Counted from the stretch's first letter, positions 50,188 through 59,370 are shown. The stretch is 64,000 nt of DNA from Streptomyces lomondensis (GCF_014651035.1 NZ_BMWC01000001.1:620001-684000); one strand, 5' to 3'. Notes: generated by a model not told the origin, from the sequence alone. Translations and numbers: made by a program.

Positions 50188-51372
50188 ATGAGACACCTCG
50201 GTCGCACACTCCTCGTCACCGCCGTCCTCCTCGCCCCGCTCACCGCCACGACCCCCGCCTCGGCCGCCCCCGGCTGCACGTCCTCCGTCCCGTACGTCTC
50301 GGGCGAGGGAGGCTACGCCACGTACCGCATCCCGGCCACGGTCACCACGGACCGGGGCACCGTCCTCGCCTTCGCCGAGGGACGGCGCGGCGGCGCGGGC
50401 GACACCGGTGACATCGACGTCGTCCTCAGGCGCTCCCCGGACGGCGGCTGCACCTGGGGCCCGCTCACGGTCGTCGCCGCCGGGGACGGGGACACCCGGG
50501 GCAACCCGGCGCCCGTCGTCGACCCGCGCACCGGCGCGGTCGTGCTCCTCACCTCCTACAACAGCGGGAAGGTGACGGAGGCCCAGATCATGCGCGGCGA
50601 GGTCACGCCCGAGCAGAGCCGCCGCGTGTTCGTGCAGCGCAGCCGGGACGACGGCCGCCACTTCAGCCCGCCCCGCGAGATCACCGCGCAGGTCAAGCAC
50701 CCGTCCTGGCGCTGGTACGCGACCGGCCCCGGCCACGCGATCGCCCTCACCCGGGGCCCGTACGCGGGCCGCCTGGTCGTCCCCGCCAACCACTCGGCGT
50801 CCCCGCCGCCCGGCTCCCCGGACACCGGCCAGGAACCCCGGCACTACGGCGCCCACGCCCTCCTCAGCGACGACGGGGGCAGGACCTGGCGGACGGGCTT
50901 CGTCGACGACTCCTACGACGGCGTGCACAACGCCAACGAGTCCACCGCCGCGCAACTGCCCGACGGGCAGCTCTACTTCAACGCCCGGGACCAGCACGGC
51001 ACCAGCACCGGCAACCGCCTCGACAGCCACTCCGGCGACGGCGGGGAGTCCCTGGACCGCCCGTACACCGTCCAGCCCACCCTGAACGACGTCCCCGTCG
51101 TCCAGGGCAGCGTCCTCCAACTTCCCGGCCGCTACCGCCCGTTGCTGTTCTCCGGGCCGTCCGTGCCCACCGCCCGCCGGGCACTGGCCGTCTGGCGCAG
51201 CACGGACGGCGGCGCCACCTTCACCAAGGCGCTGACGCTCTCCGAGCAGCCCGCCGCCTACTCCGACCTGGTGCCGCTGGGCCGGAAGACGGTGGGCGTC
51301 CTCTACGAGACGGGCGTGCGGGGGACGTACGAGACGATCGAGTTCCGCCGCCTCCCGGCCGACGTGTTCTAG
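50188..51372 (+). CDS. Secreted exo-alpha-sialidase (neuraminidase)
   Basis: A secreted glycosidase of 394 residues that would release sialic acid from glycans outside the cell. The signal peptide ends near TTPASA at residue 28. The YRIP motif (ATYRIPATVT) and the Asp boxes SPDGGCTW, SDDGGRTW and STDGGATF mark the six-bladed sialidase fold; Arg residues of the triad are probable at RIP and GNRLDSHS, and NANESTAAQLPDG is a conserved active-site segment. Its stop overlaps the stop of the convergent NanA-like gene. The adjacent importer and lyase make a sialic-acid catabolic role likely. Confidence 0.9.
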   Translation: MRHLGRTLLVTAVLLAPLTATTPASAAPGCTSSVPYVSGEGGYATYRIPATVTTDRGTVLAFAEGRRGGAGDTGDIDVVLRRSPDGGCTWGPLTVVAAGDGDTRGNPAPVVDPRTGAVVLLTSYNSGKVTEAQIMRGEVTPEQSRRVFVQRSRDDGRHFSPPREITAQVKHPSWRWYATGPGHAIALTRGPYAGRLVVPANHSASPPPGSPDTGQEPRHYGAHALLSDDGGRTWRTGFVDDSYDGVHNANESTAAQLPDGQLYFNARDQHGTSTGNRLDSHSGDGGESLDRPYTVQPTLNDVPVVQGSVLQLPGRYRPLLFSGPSVPTARRALAVWRSTDGGATFTKALTLSEQPAAYSDLVPLGRKTVGVLYETGVRGTYETIEFRRLPADVF

Positions 51373-52301
51373 AGCAGCCCGGCCGCGGCCAGGTACTCCC
51401 CGACCCGCTCCACCTCGTCCGGCGACAGCGGCACCTGCGGCTCGGCCGTGACCGGGCAGTCGATCACGCCCCGCAGGTGCAGCGCGGCCTTGAAGGCGCC
51501 GATCGCCGAGGAGTTCGGGCCCATCCGGGCCGGGTCGCCGACGGTGACCATGCCGAACAGGGCGCACAGGCGTTCCTGTTCGGCGCGGGCCTCGTCCCGG
51601 TCCCCGGCCCGGCACAGGCGGTCCAGGCGGACATAGCCGTGCGGGTCGACGTTGCCGAGGCCGGGCACCGTGCCGTCCGCGCCGATCGCCAGGGCCGCGT
51701 CGACGATCAGCTCGGAGCCGGTCAGCACGCTGAAGCCCGAGATGCCCGGGTGGTTCCGGGCGCCGGTCACGACCTGGCGGAAGGCGGCCAGGTCGCCGCT
51801 GGAGTCCTTGAGCCCGGCCAGGACACCGTCGGCGGCCAGGTCCAGGACGACGTCCGCGGGCAGCTTCGTGTGGACGGCGACGGGGAGGTCGTAGGCGATG
51901 ACCGGGACCGGGCTCGCGGCGGCGACCGCGCGGTAGTGGCGGGCGATCTCCGCGGGGTGGGTGCGGGCGTAGAACGGGGCGGTGACGACGACCGCGTTCG
52001 CGCCCGCCGAGGAGACCGCCGCCACGTGGTCCAGGACCCGGGGCGTGGTCATGTCGATCGCCCCGGCCAGCACCGGGAGCTGCTCGCCCATGTGGCCCGT
52101 GACCGACTCGACCACCAGCCGGCGCTGCCGGTCCGTCAGATACGCCGCCTCCGAGGTCGAGCCGAGCACGAACAGCCCGTGCACCCCGCCGGCCACCAGA
52201 TGGTCGATCAGCCTGAGCAGCGAGGGGACGTCCACCTCGCGGTCCGGTGTCAGGGGCGTGCAGACGGGCGGGATGACACCGGTCAGCGGGGTGAAAGTCA
52301 T
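51369..52301 (-). CDS. NanA/DapA-family lyase (predicted N-acetylneuraminate lyase)
   Basis: A class I aldolase of the DHDPS superfamily, 310 residues. The Schiff-base Lys is in LAGLKDSSGDLAAF, the Tyr in VPVIAYDLPV, and the phosphate/carboxylate loop is LGSTSEAAYLTDRQR. The subfamily includes DapA, NanA and KDPG-type aldolases; a DapA role is unlikely because the gene sits in a sialidase-importer cluster. The ATG at 52301 follows GGAGG. It belongs at the end of the importer operon, three bases past the ATPase gene. Confidence 0.8.
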   Translation of the reverse strand: MTFTPLTGVIPPVCTPLTPDREVDVPSLLRLIDHLVAGGVHGLFVLGSTSEAAYLTDRQRRLVVESVTGHMGEQLPVLAGAIDMTTPRVLDHVAAVSSAGANAVVVTAPFYARTHPAEIARHYRAVAAASPVPVIAYDLPVAVHTKLPADVVLDLAADGVLAGLKDSSGDLAAFRQVVTGARNHPGISGFSVLTGSELIVDAALAIGADGTVPGLGNVDPHGYVRLDRLCRAGDRDEARAEQERLCALFGMVTVGDPARMGPNSSAIGAFKAALHLRGVIDCPVTAEPQVPLSPDEVERVGEYLAAAGLL

Positions 52302-53359
52302 GGAGCCTCCATCGGGTCGCGGCGGTGGACGAGGTCGCGGGTCGACTCGTCCTCCTGGACAGGATGGTGGCAGCGGAAGCGGTGCGCGGGGGCCGACGCG
52401 GCGGAGAAGCCCGGCATCTCGTCCGCGCAGGTCGCGTCCGCCTTCCAGCAGCGGGTGCGGAACGGGCAGCCGCTCGGCGGGCGCGTCGCCGACGGGACGG
52501 GACCGGCCAGCGGGATCGGTTCGATCGGGTCGAGCAGTCCGGGCGTGGCGGAGAACAGGGCACGGGTGTACGGGTGCCGGGCCCGGTCGGTGACCAGGGC
52601 GGCCGGGCACTCCTCCACGATCCGGCCCAGGTACATGGTGATCACCCGGTCGCTCATCCGCCGTACCGTCTGGATGTCGTGCGAGACGAAGACCAGGGCC
52701 AGGCCCAGGCGTTCCTTCAGGTCCAGCAGGAGGTTGAGGATCTGGGCCCGGACGGACACGTCCAGGGCGCTGGTCGGCTCGTCCGCGACGACGAGGTCCG
52801 GGTCCAGCGCCAGGGCCCGGGCGATCGCGACGCGCTGCCGCTGCCCGCCGGACAGCTGGCCGGGCAGGGCGTCCGCGAGGGCCCGGGGAAGGCCGACCAG
52901 GGACATCAACTCCCTTACGCGGTCCTCACGCTCACCGCGCGTGCCCCGGTCGTGCACGTCCAGCGGGTCCCGCAGGATCTGCCGGACGGTCAGGCGGCGG
53001 TTCAGCGCCGTCGACGGGTCCTGGAAGATCATGCCGGTGCTGCTGCCGACGGCCCGGCGGCGCTCGCCCGGCGGCATCGCCCACAGGTCCTGTCCCCGGA
53101 AGGCCACCGTCCCCCGCGTCGGCCGCTCCACGCCCACCAGCACCTTCGCCAGCGTCGACTTCCCGCAGCCCGACTCGCCGACCACGCCGACCGTCTCGCC
53201 GGGCGCGATGGCCAGGTCGGCGCCGGTCAGGGCGTACACCCGGTCGCGGGTGAACAGGCCGCCGCTGCGGGCCTTGTGGACGACGTGGGCGTCGGACAGC
53301 TCCACCAGGGCGTTCATGACACGGCCTCGGTCTCCGTCGTCGTCAGCCAGGGCGCTCAT
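52298..53359 (-). CDS. Oligopeptide-family ABC transporter ATPase (OppF/SiaI-like)
   Basis: The second ATPase of the importer, 353 residues. Walker A is [11 protein letters not shown], the signature is [16 protein letters not shown], Walker B is LVVADEPTSALD, and the C-terminal oligopeptide-type extension (GCPFRTRCWKADATC) is present. The start could be ATG 53359, which overlaps the previous stop, or ATG 53317 after a 42-bp tandem duplication of the same junction. Both are in ATGA context. The name SiaI reflects the Corynebacterium sialic-acid importer arrangement. Confidence 0.88.
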   Translation of the reverse strand: MSALADDDGDRGRVMNALVELSDAHVVHKARSGGLFTRDRVYALTGADLAIAPGETVGVVGESGCGKSTLAKVLVGVERPTRGTVAFRGQDLWAMPPGERRRAVGSSTGMIFQDPSTALNRRLTVRQILRDPLDVHDRGTRGEREDRVRELMSLVGLPRALADALPGQLSGGQRQRVAIARALALDPDLVVADEPTSALDVSVRAQILNLLLDLKERLGLALVFVSHDIQTVRRMSDRVITMYLGRIVEECPAALVTDRARHPYTRALFSATPGLLDPIEPIPLAGPVPSATRPPSGCPFRTRCWKADATCADEMPGFSAASAPAHRFRCHHPVQEDESTRDLVHRRDPMEAP

Positions 53360-53388
53360 GACACCGCCTCGGTCTCCGTCGTCGCCAG
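53305..53388. repeat. 42-bp tandem duplication at a gene junction
   Basis: Copies 53305-53346 and 53347-53388 are identical at 39 of 42 positions (differences at unit positions 9, 19 and 39). Each contains the reverse of ATGA and a tail GCCTCGGTCTCCGTCGTCG. It spans the permease-ATPase fusion stop and the next ATPase start, so both copies carry a possible start codon in frame. Confidence 0.95.
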
Positions 53389-55341
53389 CTCTATGGCCGG
53401 GTGGTGGCAGGCCGCCGTGTGCGCCGGCGTACCGGTCAGCACCGGAGCCGTCGTCCGGCAGACCTCGCTCGCCCGCGGGCACCGGTCGGCGAAGCGGCAG
53501 CCCGCCGGGAAGTCGGCCGGGGACGGCACGACGCCCTTGATCTGCGTCATCCGCTCCTGCCCCGACTCCAGCGACAGCACGCTGCCGAGCAGGCCGCGCG
53601 TGTAGTGGTGGGCCGGAGCCTCCACCAGGTCGGCGGTCACGCCCGTCTCCACGATCTGCCCCCCGTACATCACCACCACCCGGTCGGTGACGTCCGCGAC
53701 CAGCGCCAGGTCGTGCGAGACCAGGATCAGCGCGAAGTCCAGCTCCTCGCGCAGCCGCAGCAGCAGCTCTATGACCTGCGCCTGCACGGTGACGTCGAGG
53801 GCGGTGGTCGGCTCGTCGGCGACGATCAGCTTCGGCTCGCGGGACAGGGCCATCGCGATCAGGACGCGCTGGCGCTGCCCGCCGGACAGTTCGTGCGGGT
53901 AGCTGCGCAGGGTGCGCTCCGGATCGAGGCCGACCATCGTCAGCAGCTCGGCCGGACCGCGCCGCCCGCCGCGCCGGACGACCTGTTTGAGCTGGGCGCG
54001 GATCGTCATCGCGGGGTTCAGCGACGACAGGGCGTCCTGGTAGATCATCGCCATCTCGTGGCCGAGCAGCCTGCGGCGTACGCGCATCGGCTCGGCGAGC
54101 AGGTCCCGCTGGTCGAACCGGACCTGGCCGCGGACGCGCGCCCCCTTCGGCTCGAGTCCCATGATCGCCAGGGCGGTCAGCGACTTGCCGCAGCCCGACT
54201 CGCCGACCAGCCCGAGCACCTCACCGGGACGCACCTCGAAGCTGATGCCGTCCACGATGTCCACGCCGCCGTGCCGCTGGTCGAAGCCGATGGCGAGGTT
54301 CTCCACCGCCAGCACCGGCTGCCCGCCCCGGGGCAGCGGACGGGCCCGGGCCCGCAGCCGCCGGGCCGCCTCCGCCAGGCCCGGCAGCGGCACGACCTCC
54401 CCGCTGCCGGGCTCCGGCGCCTCCAGCCGGTCGCCCTCGGGCGCGTCCACCTCCCGGGCCGACGGGGCCGCCCACGCGTCGGACACGCCCTCGGACAGGA
54501 TGTTCAGCGACAGCACGGTGACCAGCATCAGCAGCCCGGGGAACACGGTCGCCCACCAGCCGCCGGTCAGCACCATGTTCTTGCCGTCCGCGATGACACT
54601 GCCCCAGGACGGGTCGGGCGGCCGTACGCCCGCCCCGATGAAGGACAGCGACGCCTCGAAGACGACCGCCTCGGCGACCTGCACCGTGCAGAACACCAGC
54701 ACGGGCGCGGCGCAGTTGATCGCCACGTGCTTCAGCACGATGTGCGGGGTCCGGGCGCCGATGACCCGTTCCGCCGTCACATAGTCCTCGCCGTACTGGT
54801 CGAGGACGTTCGCCCGGACCACCCGGGCCACCGGCGGGGTGAACAGGAACGCGATCGCGCAGATCAGCACCGTGATCCCGCCGCCGAACACCGCCACCAG
54901 CACGGCGGCCAGCGCGATGCCCGGGAACGCCATCACCACGTCCAGGCAGCGCATCAGCGTCTCGTCCACCGCCTTGCGGGAGGTCGCGGCGATCGCCCCG
55001 AGCAGCGCGCCGGCCACCAGGGCCAGCGCGGTCGCGCCGAGCCCGATCGCCAGCGACCAGCGCGCCCCGTACATCAGCCGGCTGAGGATGTCCCGGCCGA
55101 GGCTGTCCTGGCCCATCCAGTGCCCGGCGGACGGATGCCCGGTGCCGTCGACCGGGGGCTGCTGGTCGAGCGGGTCGTGCGGGGCGAGGAGCGGCGCGAG
55201 CAGCGCCATGAGGACGACGACCGCCAGGAAGCAGACGGCGACCTTCGACAGCAGCGGCAGCCGGCGCCAGCCGCGCAGCCGGAGGCCGGGCCGGGACAGC
55301 GCCTCGGCGAGACCCTTCCGGGTCATCATGCGGGTCATCAT
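53356..55341 (-). CDS. Fused ABC permease-ATPase (DppC-DppD type, SiaG-like)
   Basis: A membrane transporter subunit of 661 residues that joins two functions. The N-terminal third is a DppC-type permease with five or six helices ([19 protein letters not shown]) and the EAA-like loop [17 protein letters not shown]; the C-terminal ATPase has [32 protein letters not shown] and [12 protein letters not shown]. This fusion matches the Corynebacterium SiaG type. The start region carries a duplicated MMTR, from a 12-bp repeat. ATG 55341 overlaps the upstream stop. It works with the separate permease and second ATPase. Confidence 0.9.
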   Translation of the reverse strand: MMTRMMTRKGLAEALSRPGLRLRGWRRLPLLSKVAVCFLAVVVLMALLAPLLAPHDPLDQQPPVDGTGHPSAGHWMGQDSLGRDILSRLMYGARWSLAIGLGATALALVAGALLGAIAATSRKAVDETLMRCLDVVMAFPGIALAAVLVAVFGGGITVLICAIAFLFTPPVARVVRANVLDQYGEDYVTAERVIGARTPHIVLKHVAINCAAPVLVFCTVQVAEAVVFEASLSFIGAGVRPPDPSWGSVIADGKNMVLTGGWWATVFPGLLMLVTVLSLNILSEGVSDAWAAPSAREVDAPEGDRLEAPEPGSGEVVPLPGLAEAARRLRARARPLPRGGQPVLAVENLAIGFDQRHGGVDIVDGISFEVRPGEVLGLVGESGCGKSLTALAIMGLEPKGARVRGQVRFDQRDLLAEPMRVRRRLLGHEMAMIYQDALSSLNPAMTIRAQLKQVVRRGGRRGPAELLTMVGLDPERTLRSYPHELSGGQRQRVLIAMALSREPKLIVADEPTTALDVTVQAQVIELLLRLREELDFALILVSHDLALVADVTDRVVVMYGGQIVETGVTADLVEAPAHHYTRGLLGSVLSLESGQERMTQIKGVVPSPADFPAGCRFADRCPRASEVCRTTAPVLTGTPAHTAACHHPAIELATTETEAVS

Positions 55342-55344
55342 GGG
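55321..55344. repeat. 12-bp tandem repeat at the permease junction
   Basis: The 12-base unit ggtcatcatgcg occurs twice in a row (55321-55332, 55333-55344; the second copy ends gg in place of cg). Read on the minus strand it encodes MMTRMMTR and gives a choice of start codons for the fusion gene. Confidence 0.9.
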
Positions 55345-56300
55345 CGCGCATCCCTCAGTCGCGGATTGACCAGCAGGTACAGGACGTCGATGACGAGGTT
55401 CACGACGACGAACCCGGCCGCCGTGGTCAGCACGACGCCCTGGACCACGGCCGGATCGCCGTTCTTCACGGCGTCGATCATCAGCTTGCCCATGCCGGGC
55501 AGCGAGAAGATCGTCTCGATGACGACCGCGCCGCCCAGCAGATAGCCCACCCGCAGACCGAGCACGGTGAGCGGGTTGATGAGCGCGTTCCGCAGCACGT
55601 TCCGTCCCACGACCACGTGCGGCGGCAGCCCGCTCCCGATCGCCGTCCGTACGTAGTCCTTGTCCAGTTCCTCCACCACGGCCGTCCGCACGATCCGGGT
55701 CAGCTGCGCCGCCACCGGGAGGGAGAGAGCGAGGGCGGGGAGTGCCATCGTCTTCAGCCAGCCGGTGAAGGAGTCGGCCGGGTTGATGTAGCCGCCGGTC
55801 GGGAACCAGCCCAGGTCGACCGCCAGGTACTGGATCATCAGCAGCGCCAGCCAGAAGCCGGGGGCGGCGACGCCGGTCAGCGACACGACCCGGATGATCT
55901 GGTCGGGCAGCCGGTCCCGGTAGATCGCCGCCGTCACCCCGCCCACCAGGGACAGCACGACCGCGATGCCCAGCCCGAGGAAGGTGAGCTGGAGGGTGAG
56001 CGGCAGCGCGGTGGTGACCTGGTCGATCACCGGTGCCCGGGTCAGCGCGCTGGTGCCCATGTCGCCGTGGAGCAGGTCGGCGACGAAGGCGGCGTAGCGC
56101 ACCGGCAGCGGGTCGAGCAGGCCGTGCTCCTCGCGGAAGTCGTGCAGTTGCTGCGGCGTGGGGTTGGCGCCCTGGAAGAACGCGGACGCCGGGTCGACGT
56201 CCGAGAACCGCATCACCAGGAACACGAACAGCACGATGCCGAGCATCAGCGGCACGAGCAGGGCGACACGGCGGAGCAGGATCCGCAGGACGGCCGTCAT
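55338..56300 (-). CDS. DppB-type ABC permease (SiaF-like)
   Basis: A six-helix membrane permease of 320 residues. N-terminal helix VALLVPLMLGIVLFVFLVMR is followed by the extracellular region PTPQQLHDFREEHGLLDP, then five helices and the EAA-like loop TAIGSGLPPHVVVGRNVLRN. It belongs to the dipeptide/oligopeptide class. It ends in an ATGA overlap with the permease-ATPase fusion, and starts four bases after the binding-protein gene. Subunit of the same importer. Confidence 0.9.
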   Translation of the reverse strand: MTAVLRILLRRVALLVPLMLGIVLFVFLVMRFSDVDPASAFFQGANPTPQQLHDFREEHGLLDPLPVRYAAFVADLLHGDMGTSALTRAPVIDQVTTALPLTLQLTFLGLGIAVVLSLVGGVTAAIYRDRLPDQIIRVVSLTGVAAPGFWLALLMIQYLAVDLGWFPTGGYINPADSFTGWLKTMALPALALSLPVAAQLTRIVRTAVVEELDKDYVRTAIGSGLPPHVVVGRNVLRNALINPLTVLGLRVGYLLGGAVVIETIFSLPGMGKLMIDAVKNGDPAVVQGVVLTTAAGFVVVNLVIDVLYLLVNPRLRDARP

Positions 56301-56304
56301 CCGC

Positions 56305-57936
56305 TCAGGCCCACTTGGCCTGGAGGAGGTTGATCCCCGGGTACGGCTGCGCCCTTATCCCGCTGAGCCGCTTCGGGTCCCAGGCCGTCATCAGCTCGTT
56401 GTGCACGACCGGGTAGAGCACGGCCTGTTCGGCGACGACGTCGATGTAGTCCTGGACGATCGCCTTCTTCTTCTCCGGGTCGGGTTCCCGGGTCGCCCGG
56501 TCCATGTCCTTGAAGAGCTGCTTGGCGACCGGGTCGGAAGCCCACCGCGTGTACTGCATCCACAGGTTCTCGGGCCCGTAGTTGTAGTGCATGATCAGGT
56601 CGGCGTCGAGGCCGAACTGGTTGGGGTTCGAGGCGGCGGCGACGACCTGGTAGTCCTGCTTCTGGTCCAACTTGGTGAAGACGGCGGTGGTCTCCTGCGG
56701 GGACAGGGTCGTCTTCACCCCGATCGCGTCCCAGGAGGACTTGATGGTCGGCAGGCAGTCGACGATCCAGCTGACGTTCACCGCCAGGATGTCGATGCTC
56801 AGCCCGCTGACCCCGGCCTCCCTCAGCAGCGCCTTCGCCTTGTCGGGGTCGTAGTCGTAGACGGTCTTCGCCCGGCGGTAGGACGGGTTGCTCTCGTCGA
56901 GGAAGGAACTCGACGGCTTCCCGTGGCCCTTGAGCGCGACCTCCACCATCTTCTCCGTGTCGATGGCGTAGCGCAGGGCCTGGCGCACGCGCACGTCGTC
57001 GAACGGCTTGTGCTGCGTGTTGAACATCAGGAACAGGTTGTTCATCCCGGCCCCGCCGGCGACCGTCAGCCCGCTGCTCTCCAGCTGCCCGATGTTGGCG
57101 TACGGGATGTTGTCCGCGATCTGCGCGCCCGCGCTCGACCCCGAGATCTTCGCGACGCGGGGCGCCGCGTCCACGATCGTCAGCCAGTTCATCTTGGCGA
57201 AGGCGGGCTTGCGCGGGCCGTTGTAGCCGTCGAACGCCTCGAAGGTGGTGTTCGACTTCGGGTGGTGCGCGGTCTGCCGGTACGGGCCCGAGCCGATCGC
57301 CTTGCCCTTGATGGCGTCGTCCCAGGCGCCCGGCCGCGAGAACACGTGCTTCGGCATGATCTTGGCGAGCGTCAGCCGCGAAAGCCCGTCCGGAAAGGGG
57401 AACTTGAGCACCAGCTCCACGTTCTGCGCGTCGATCTTCCGGACCTCCTTCAGCCAGCTCGCGAAGAAGCCCTTGGCGAGGGTCTGGGTGTCCGGGTCGA
57501 GGATCCGGTCGAAGACGAACACCACGTCGTCGGCGGTCACCGGCTTGCCGTCGTGGAACTTCGCACCGGCCCGCAGCGTGAACTTCCAGGACGTGCTGTT
57601 CGGGTCCTTCGGCACCTCGGTCGCCAGGGCCGCGTACGGCTCCCGGGAGATCGGATCCGTGTCCAGCAGGCCCTCGTAGATGTGGTTGTTGGCGGCCATG
57701 CAGAACGCGGACGCCGTCTGGGTGGGGTCCCAGCTGCCGTCGTTGCCGTAGCCGATCACCGCGGTCAGCGTCCGGTTCGCCCCGCCGCCCCCGCCCCCGG
57801 TGTCGTTCGTGGACTCGGGCCCGGAGGAACAGGCCGACAGCGACGCGGAGACGGCGGCGGCCGCGCCCAGCGCGCCGGTGTACTTCAGGAACGACCGGCG
57901 GTGCAGCGCCGGCACGTCGTGGGTCACGTCGCGCAC
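56305..57936 (-). CDS. Substrate-binding lipoprotein of the importer (SiaE-like)
   Basis: A SBP_bac_5-type binding protein of 543 residues. The signal has an RR motif followed by FLK (HRRSFLKYTGALGAAAA), a lipobox LSAC with Cys36, and a Gly-rich linker. The core carries the class features FHDGKPVTADDVVFVFDRIL and VRVRQALRYAIDTEKMVEVA. Export by the Tat route is plausible. The GTG at 57936 has GGAGG just upstream. In Corynebacterium a related protein takes up sialic acid; the specificity here is inferred from the neighbours. Confidence 0.9.
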   Translation of the reverse strand: MRDVTHDVPALHRRSFLKYTGALGAAAAVSASLSACSSGPESTNDTGGGGGGANRTLTAVIGYGNDGSWDPTQTASAFCMAANNHIYEGLLDTDPISREPYAALATEVPKDPNSTSWKFTLRAGAKFHDGKPVTADDVVFVFDRILDPDTQTLAKGFFASWLKEVRKIDAQNVELVLKFPFPDGLSRLTLAKIMPKHVFSRPGAWDDAIKGKAIGSGPYRQTAHHPKSNTTFEAFDGYNGPRKPAFAKMNWLTIVDAAPRVAKISGSSAGAQIADNIPYANIGQLESSGLTVAGGAGMNNLFLMFNTQHKPFDDVRVRQALRYAIDTEKMVEVALKGHGKPSSSFLDESNPSYRRAKTVYDYDPDKAKALLREAGVSGLSIDILAVNVSWIVDCLPTIKSSWDAIGVKTTLSPQETTAVFTKLDQKQDYQVVAAASNPNQFGLDADLIMHYNYGPENLWMQYTRWASDPVAKQLFKDMDRATREPDPEKKKAIVQDYIDVVAEQAVLYPVVHNELMTAWDPKRLSGIRAQPYPGINLLQAKWA

Positions 57937-57981
57937 GGGTCCTCCAGCGGAGAGGTCTGGAAAGGGGAAGAGCTGAGGAGA

Positions 57982-57999
57982 TACGACGTCCTACGTCCT
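57982..57999 (-). promoter_or_regulatory. Candidate GntR operator before the importer operon
   Basis: On the minus strand, AGGACGTAGGACGTCGTA (57999-57982) has the direct repeat AGGACGT twice with a palindromic ACGT-AGG-ACGT centre. It lies just after the predicted transcription start. It resembles FCD-type GntR operators in size and repeat style and is a likely binding site for the adjacent regulator. Confidence 0.55.
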
Positions 58000-58011
58000 G
58001 CGGTCAGCGCG

Positions 58012-58040
58012 ACCATAGGAGCGCCCGTGGGGGCGGTCAA
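58012..58040 (-). promoter_or_regulatory. Strong promoter of the importer operon
   Basis: Reading the minus strand, TTGACC (58040-58035) and TATGGT (58017-58012) are separated by exactly 17 bp, near-consensus for the vegetative sigma factor. The start point would fall about 58004, beside the candidate operator. Confidence 0.7.
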
Positions 58041-58126
58041 GGGATCGCACACGAATGGCGTATCTGCCAGAGGTCGGACCAATGGCGCTGTGAATGGCGT
58101 GAGTTGACGGCTTATCAGGGAAGCTC

Positions 58127-58141
58127 CGGTACCGGGTACCG
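58127..58141 (+). promoter_or_regulatory. Palindrome before the GntR gene
   Basis: CGGTACC-G-GGTACCG is a perfect 15-bp dyad about 46 bp before the regulator start. It differs from the importer operator, so it could be an autoregulatory site or chance. Confidence 0.4.
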
Positions 58142-58186
58142 CCAGAGGTGGGACGTGGGACGTCCGGGGCGCGTACGATGCGGCGC

Positions 58187-58891
58187 ATGTCCGAGGAGCC
58201 CAGGACCAGCCGGATACAGCGCCAGGTCGTCCAGCTCATCCTCGACCGCAGACTCACCGCCGGCGCGCCGCTGCCCACCGAGGCCGAACTGATGGAGTCC
58301 CTCGGCGTCAGCCGCAACTCCGTCCGTGAGGCCCTCAAGGCCCTCCAGGCCCTCGACATCGTCGAGATCAGACACGGCTACGGCACTTACGTCGGCCAGG
58401 CCTCCCTCACCCCGCTCGTCGACGGCCTCACCTTCCGCACGCTGGCCCGGCACGACGACGACACCGGCGCCCTCGACGAGATCCTCCAGGTCCGCGAGGT
58501 ACTGGAGGTGGGCCTGATCCGCCGGGTCGCCGCGACGGTCACCGAGGCGGAACTCGGCAAACTGGAGGACGTGGTGACCCGCATGGAGTCCGCGGGCGGC
58601 ACGGGCCGCTCCTTCCCCGAACTCGACCGCGAGTTCCACGAGGTCCTGTACGCCTCCCTCGGCAACGACCTCGTCCCGCAGCTCCTCGCCGCCTTCTGGA
58701 CGGTGTTCCGGCGGGTCTCCGGCGCCCGCGGCCGGCCCGACGACCCGTCCCCCGAGATCACCGTCCGCCGCCACCGCGACATCGTCGACGCCCTGCGCGC
58801 CCGCGACGCGGAGGGCGCGCAGCGGGCGATGGCCGTCCACTTCAGGGGCATCGAGGCCCGGGCGGCGCAGGAGTCGCGGGGGGTGGGCTGA
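58187..58891 (+). CDS. GntR-family regulator with FCD domain
   Basis: A repressor-type regulator of 234 residues. The winged helix-turn-helix reads PLPTEAELMESLGVSRNSVR and EALKALQALDIVEIRHGYG, followed by an FCD ligand domain (LDEILQVREVLEVGLIRR; FHEVLYASLGND; RHRDIVDALRARDAEGAQRA). FCD regulators often sense sugar acids, and sialic acid would suit. The start ATG 58187 lies 8 bases after TACGAT, which suggests a leaderless mRNA; ATG 58178 is an alternative. It is divergent from the importer operon. Confidence 0.88.
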   Translation: MSEEPRTSRIQRQVVQLILDRRLTAGAPLPTEAELMESLGVSRNSVREALKALQALDIVEIRHGYGTYVGQASLTPLVDGLTFRTLARHDDDTGALDEILQVREVLEVGLIRRVAATVTEAELGKLEDVVTRMESAGGTGRSFPELDREFHEVLYASLGNDLVPQLLAAFWTVFRRVSGARGRPDDPSPEITVRRHRDIVDALRARDAEGAQRAMAVHFRGIEARAAQESRGVG

Positions 58892-58932
58892 TTCCGCTCC
58901 CCGGAGGGCCACCCGCGGCGGATGATGGCGTG

Positions 58933-59370
58933 GTGAGTGAGCTGTGGAACGAGAGCGACGCCGGCGTCCTGCGCCTGCCTTCCGGCCGTGCGGTGCGGGG
59001 CCGGGGCCTGCGCCACCCCATGGACCCCACCGCACCCCTTCCCTCCTACGGCGTCTACCTGCTCGGCAAGCGGCCGCCCGAGGGCCCCTGGGAGTCGGAC
59101 TGGATCCGCTGGCCCGACTTCCGGCTCCCGGCGGACCGGACGGCCGCGCGCGCCGCCCTGGTCGTGGCCTGGGAGCGGGCCGCCGGGGAACGGGTGGAGA
59201 TCGCCTGCGGGGGCGGCCGGGGCCGGACGGGCACCGCCCTCGCCTGCCTCGCGGTCCTGGACGGCGTCCCCGCCGGGGAGGCGGTGGCGTACGTCCGCCG
59301 GCACTACGACCGGCACGCGGTGGAAACGCCCTGGCAGCGGCGGTACGTGCGCCGGTTCGGCGAGGGGTGA
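58933..59370 (+). CDS. Protein-tyrosine-phosphatase-like protein
   Basis: A 145-residue protein with the CX5R(S/T) phosphate loop of PTPs: EIACGGGRGRTGTALACL, nucleophile Cys and Arg. A WPD-like element is visible in WIRWPDFRLPA. It is small and cytoplasmic, with no signal. It resembles a compact dual-specificity or swapped-type phosphatase known in Streptomyces. Target unknown. Start GTG 58933 or GTG 58930. It follows the GntR gene by 41 bp on the same strand. Confidence 0.78.
   Translation: MSELWNESDAGVLRLPSGRAVRGRGLRHPMDPTAPLPSYGVYLLGKRPPEGPWESDWIRWPDFRLPADRTAARAALVVAWERAAGERVEIACGGGRGRTGTALACLAVLDGVPAGEAVAYVRRHYDRHAVETPWQRRYVRRFGEG

Noticed and set aside
49210..52563. A 1,117-codon open frame on the minus strand over the kinase, regulator and sialidase genes
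   Set aside because: It overlaps well-supported plus-strand genes and has no recognisable domain.
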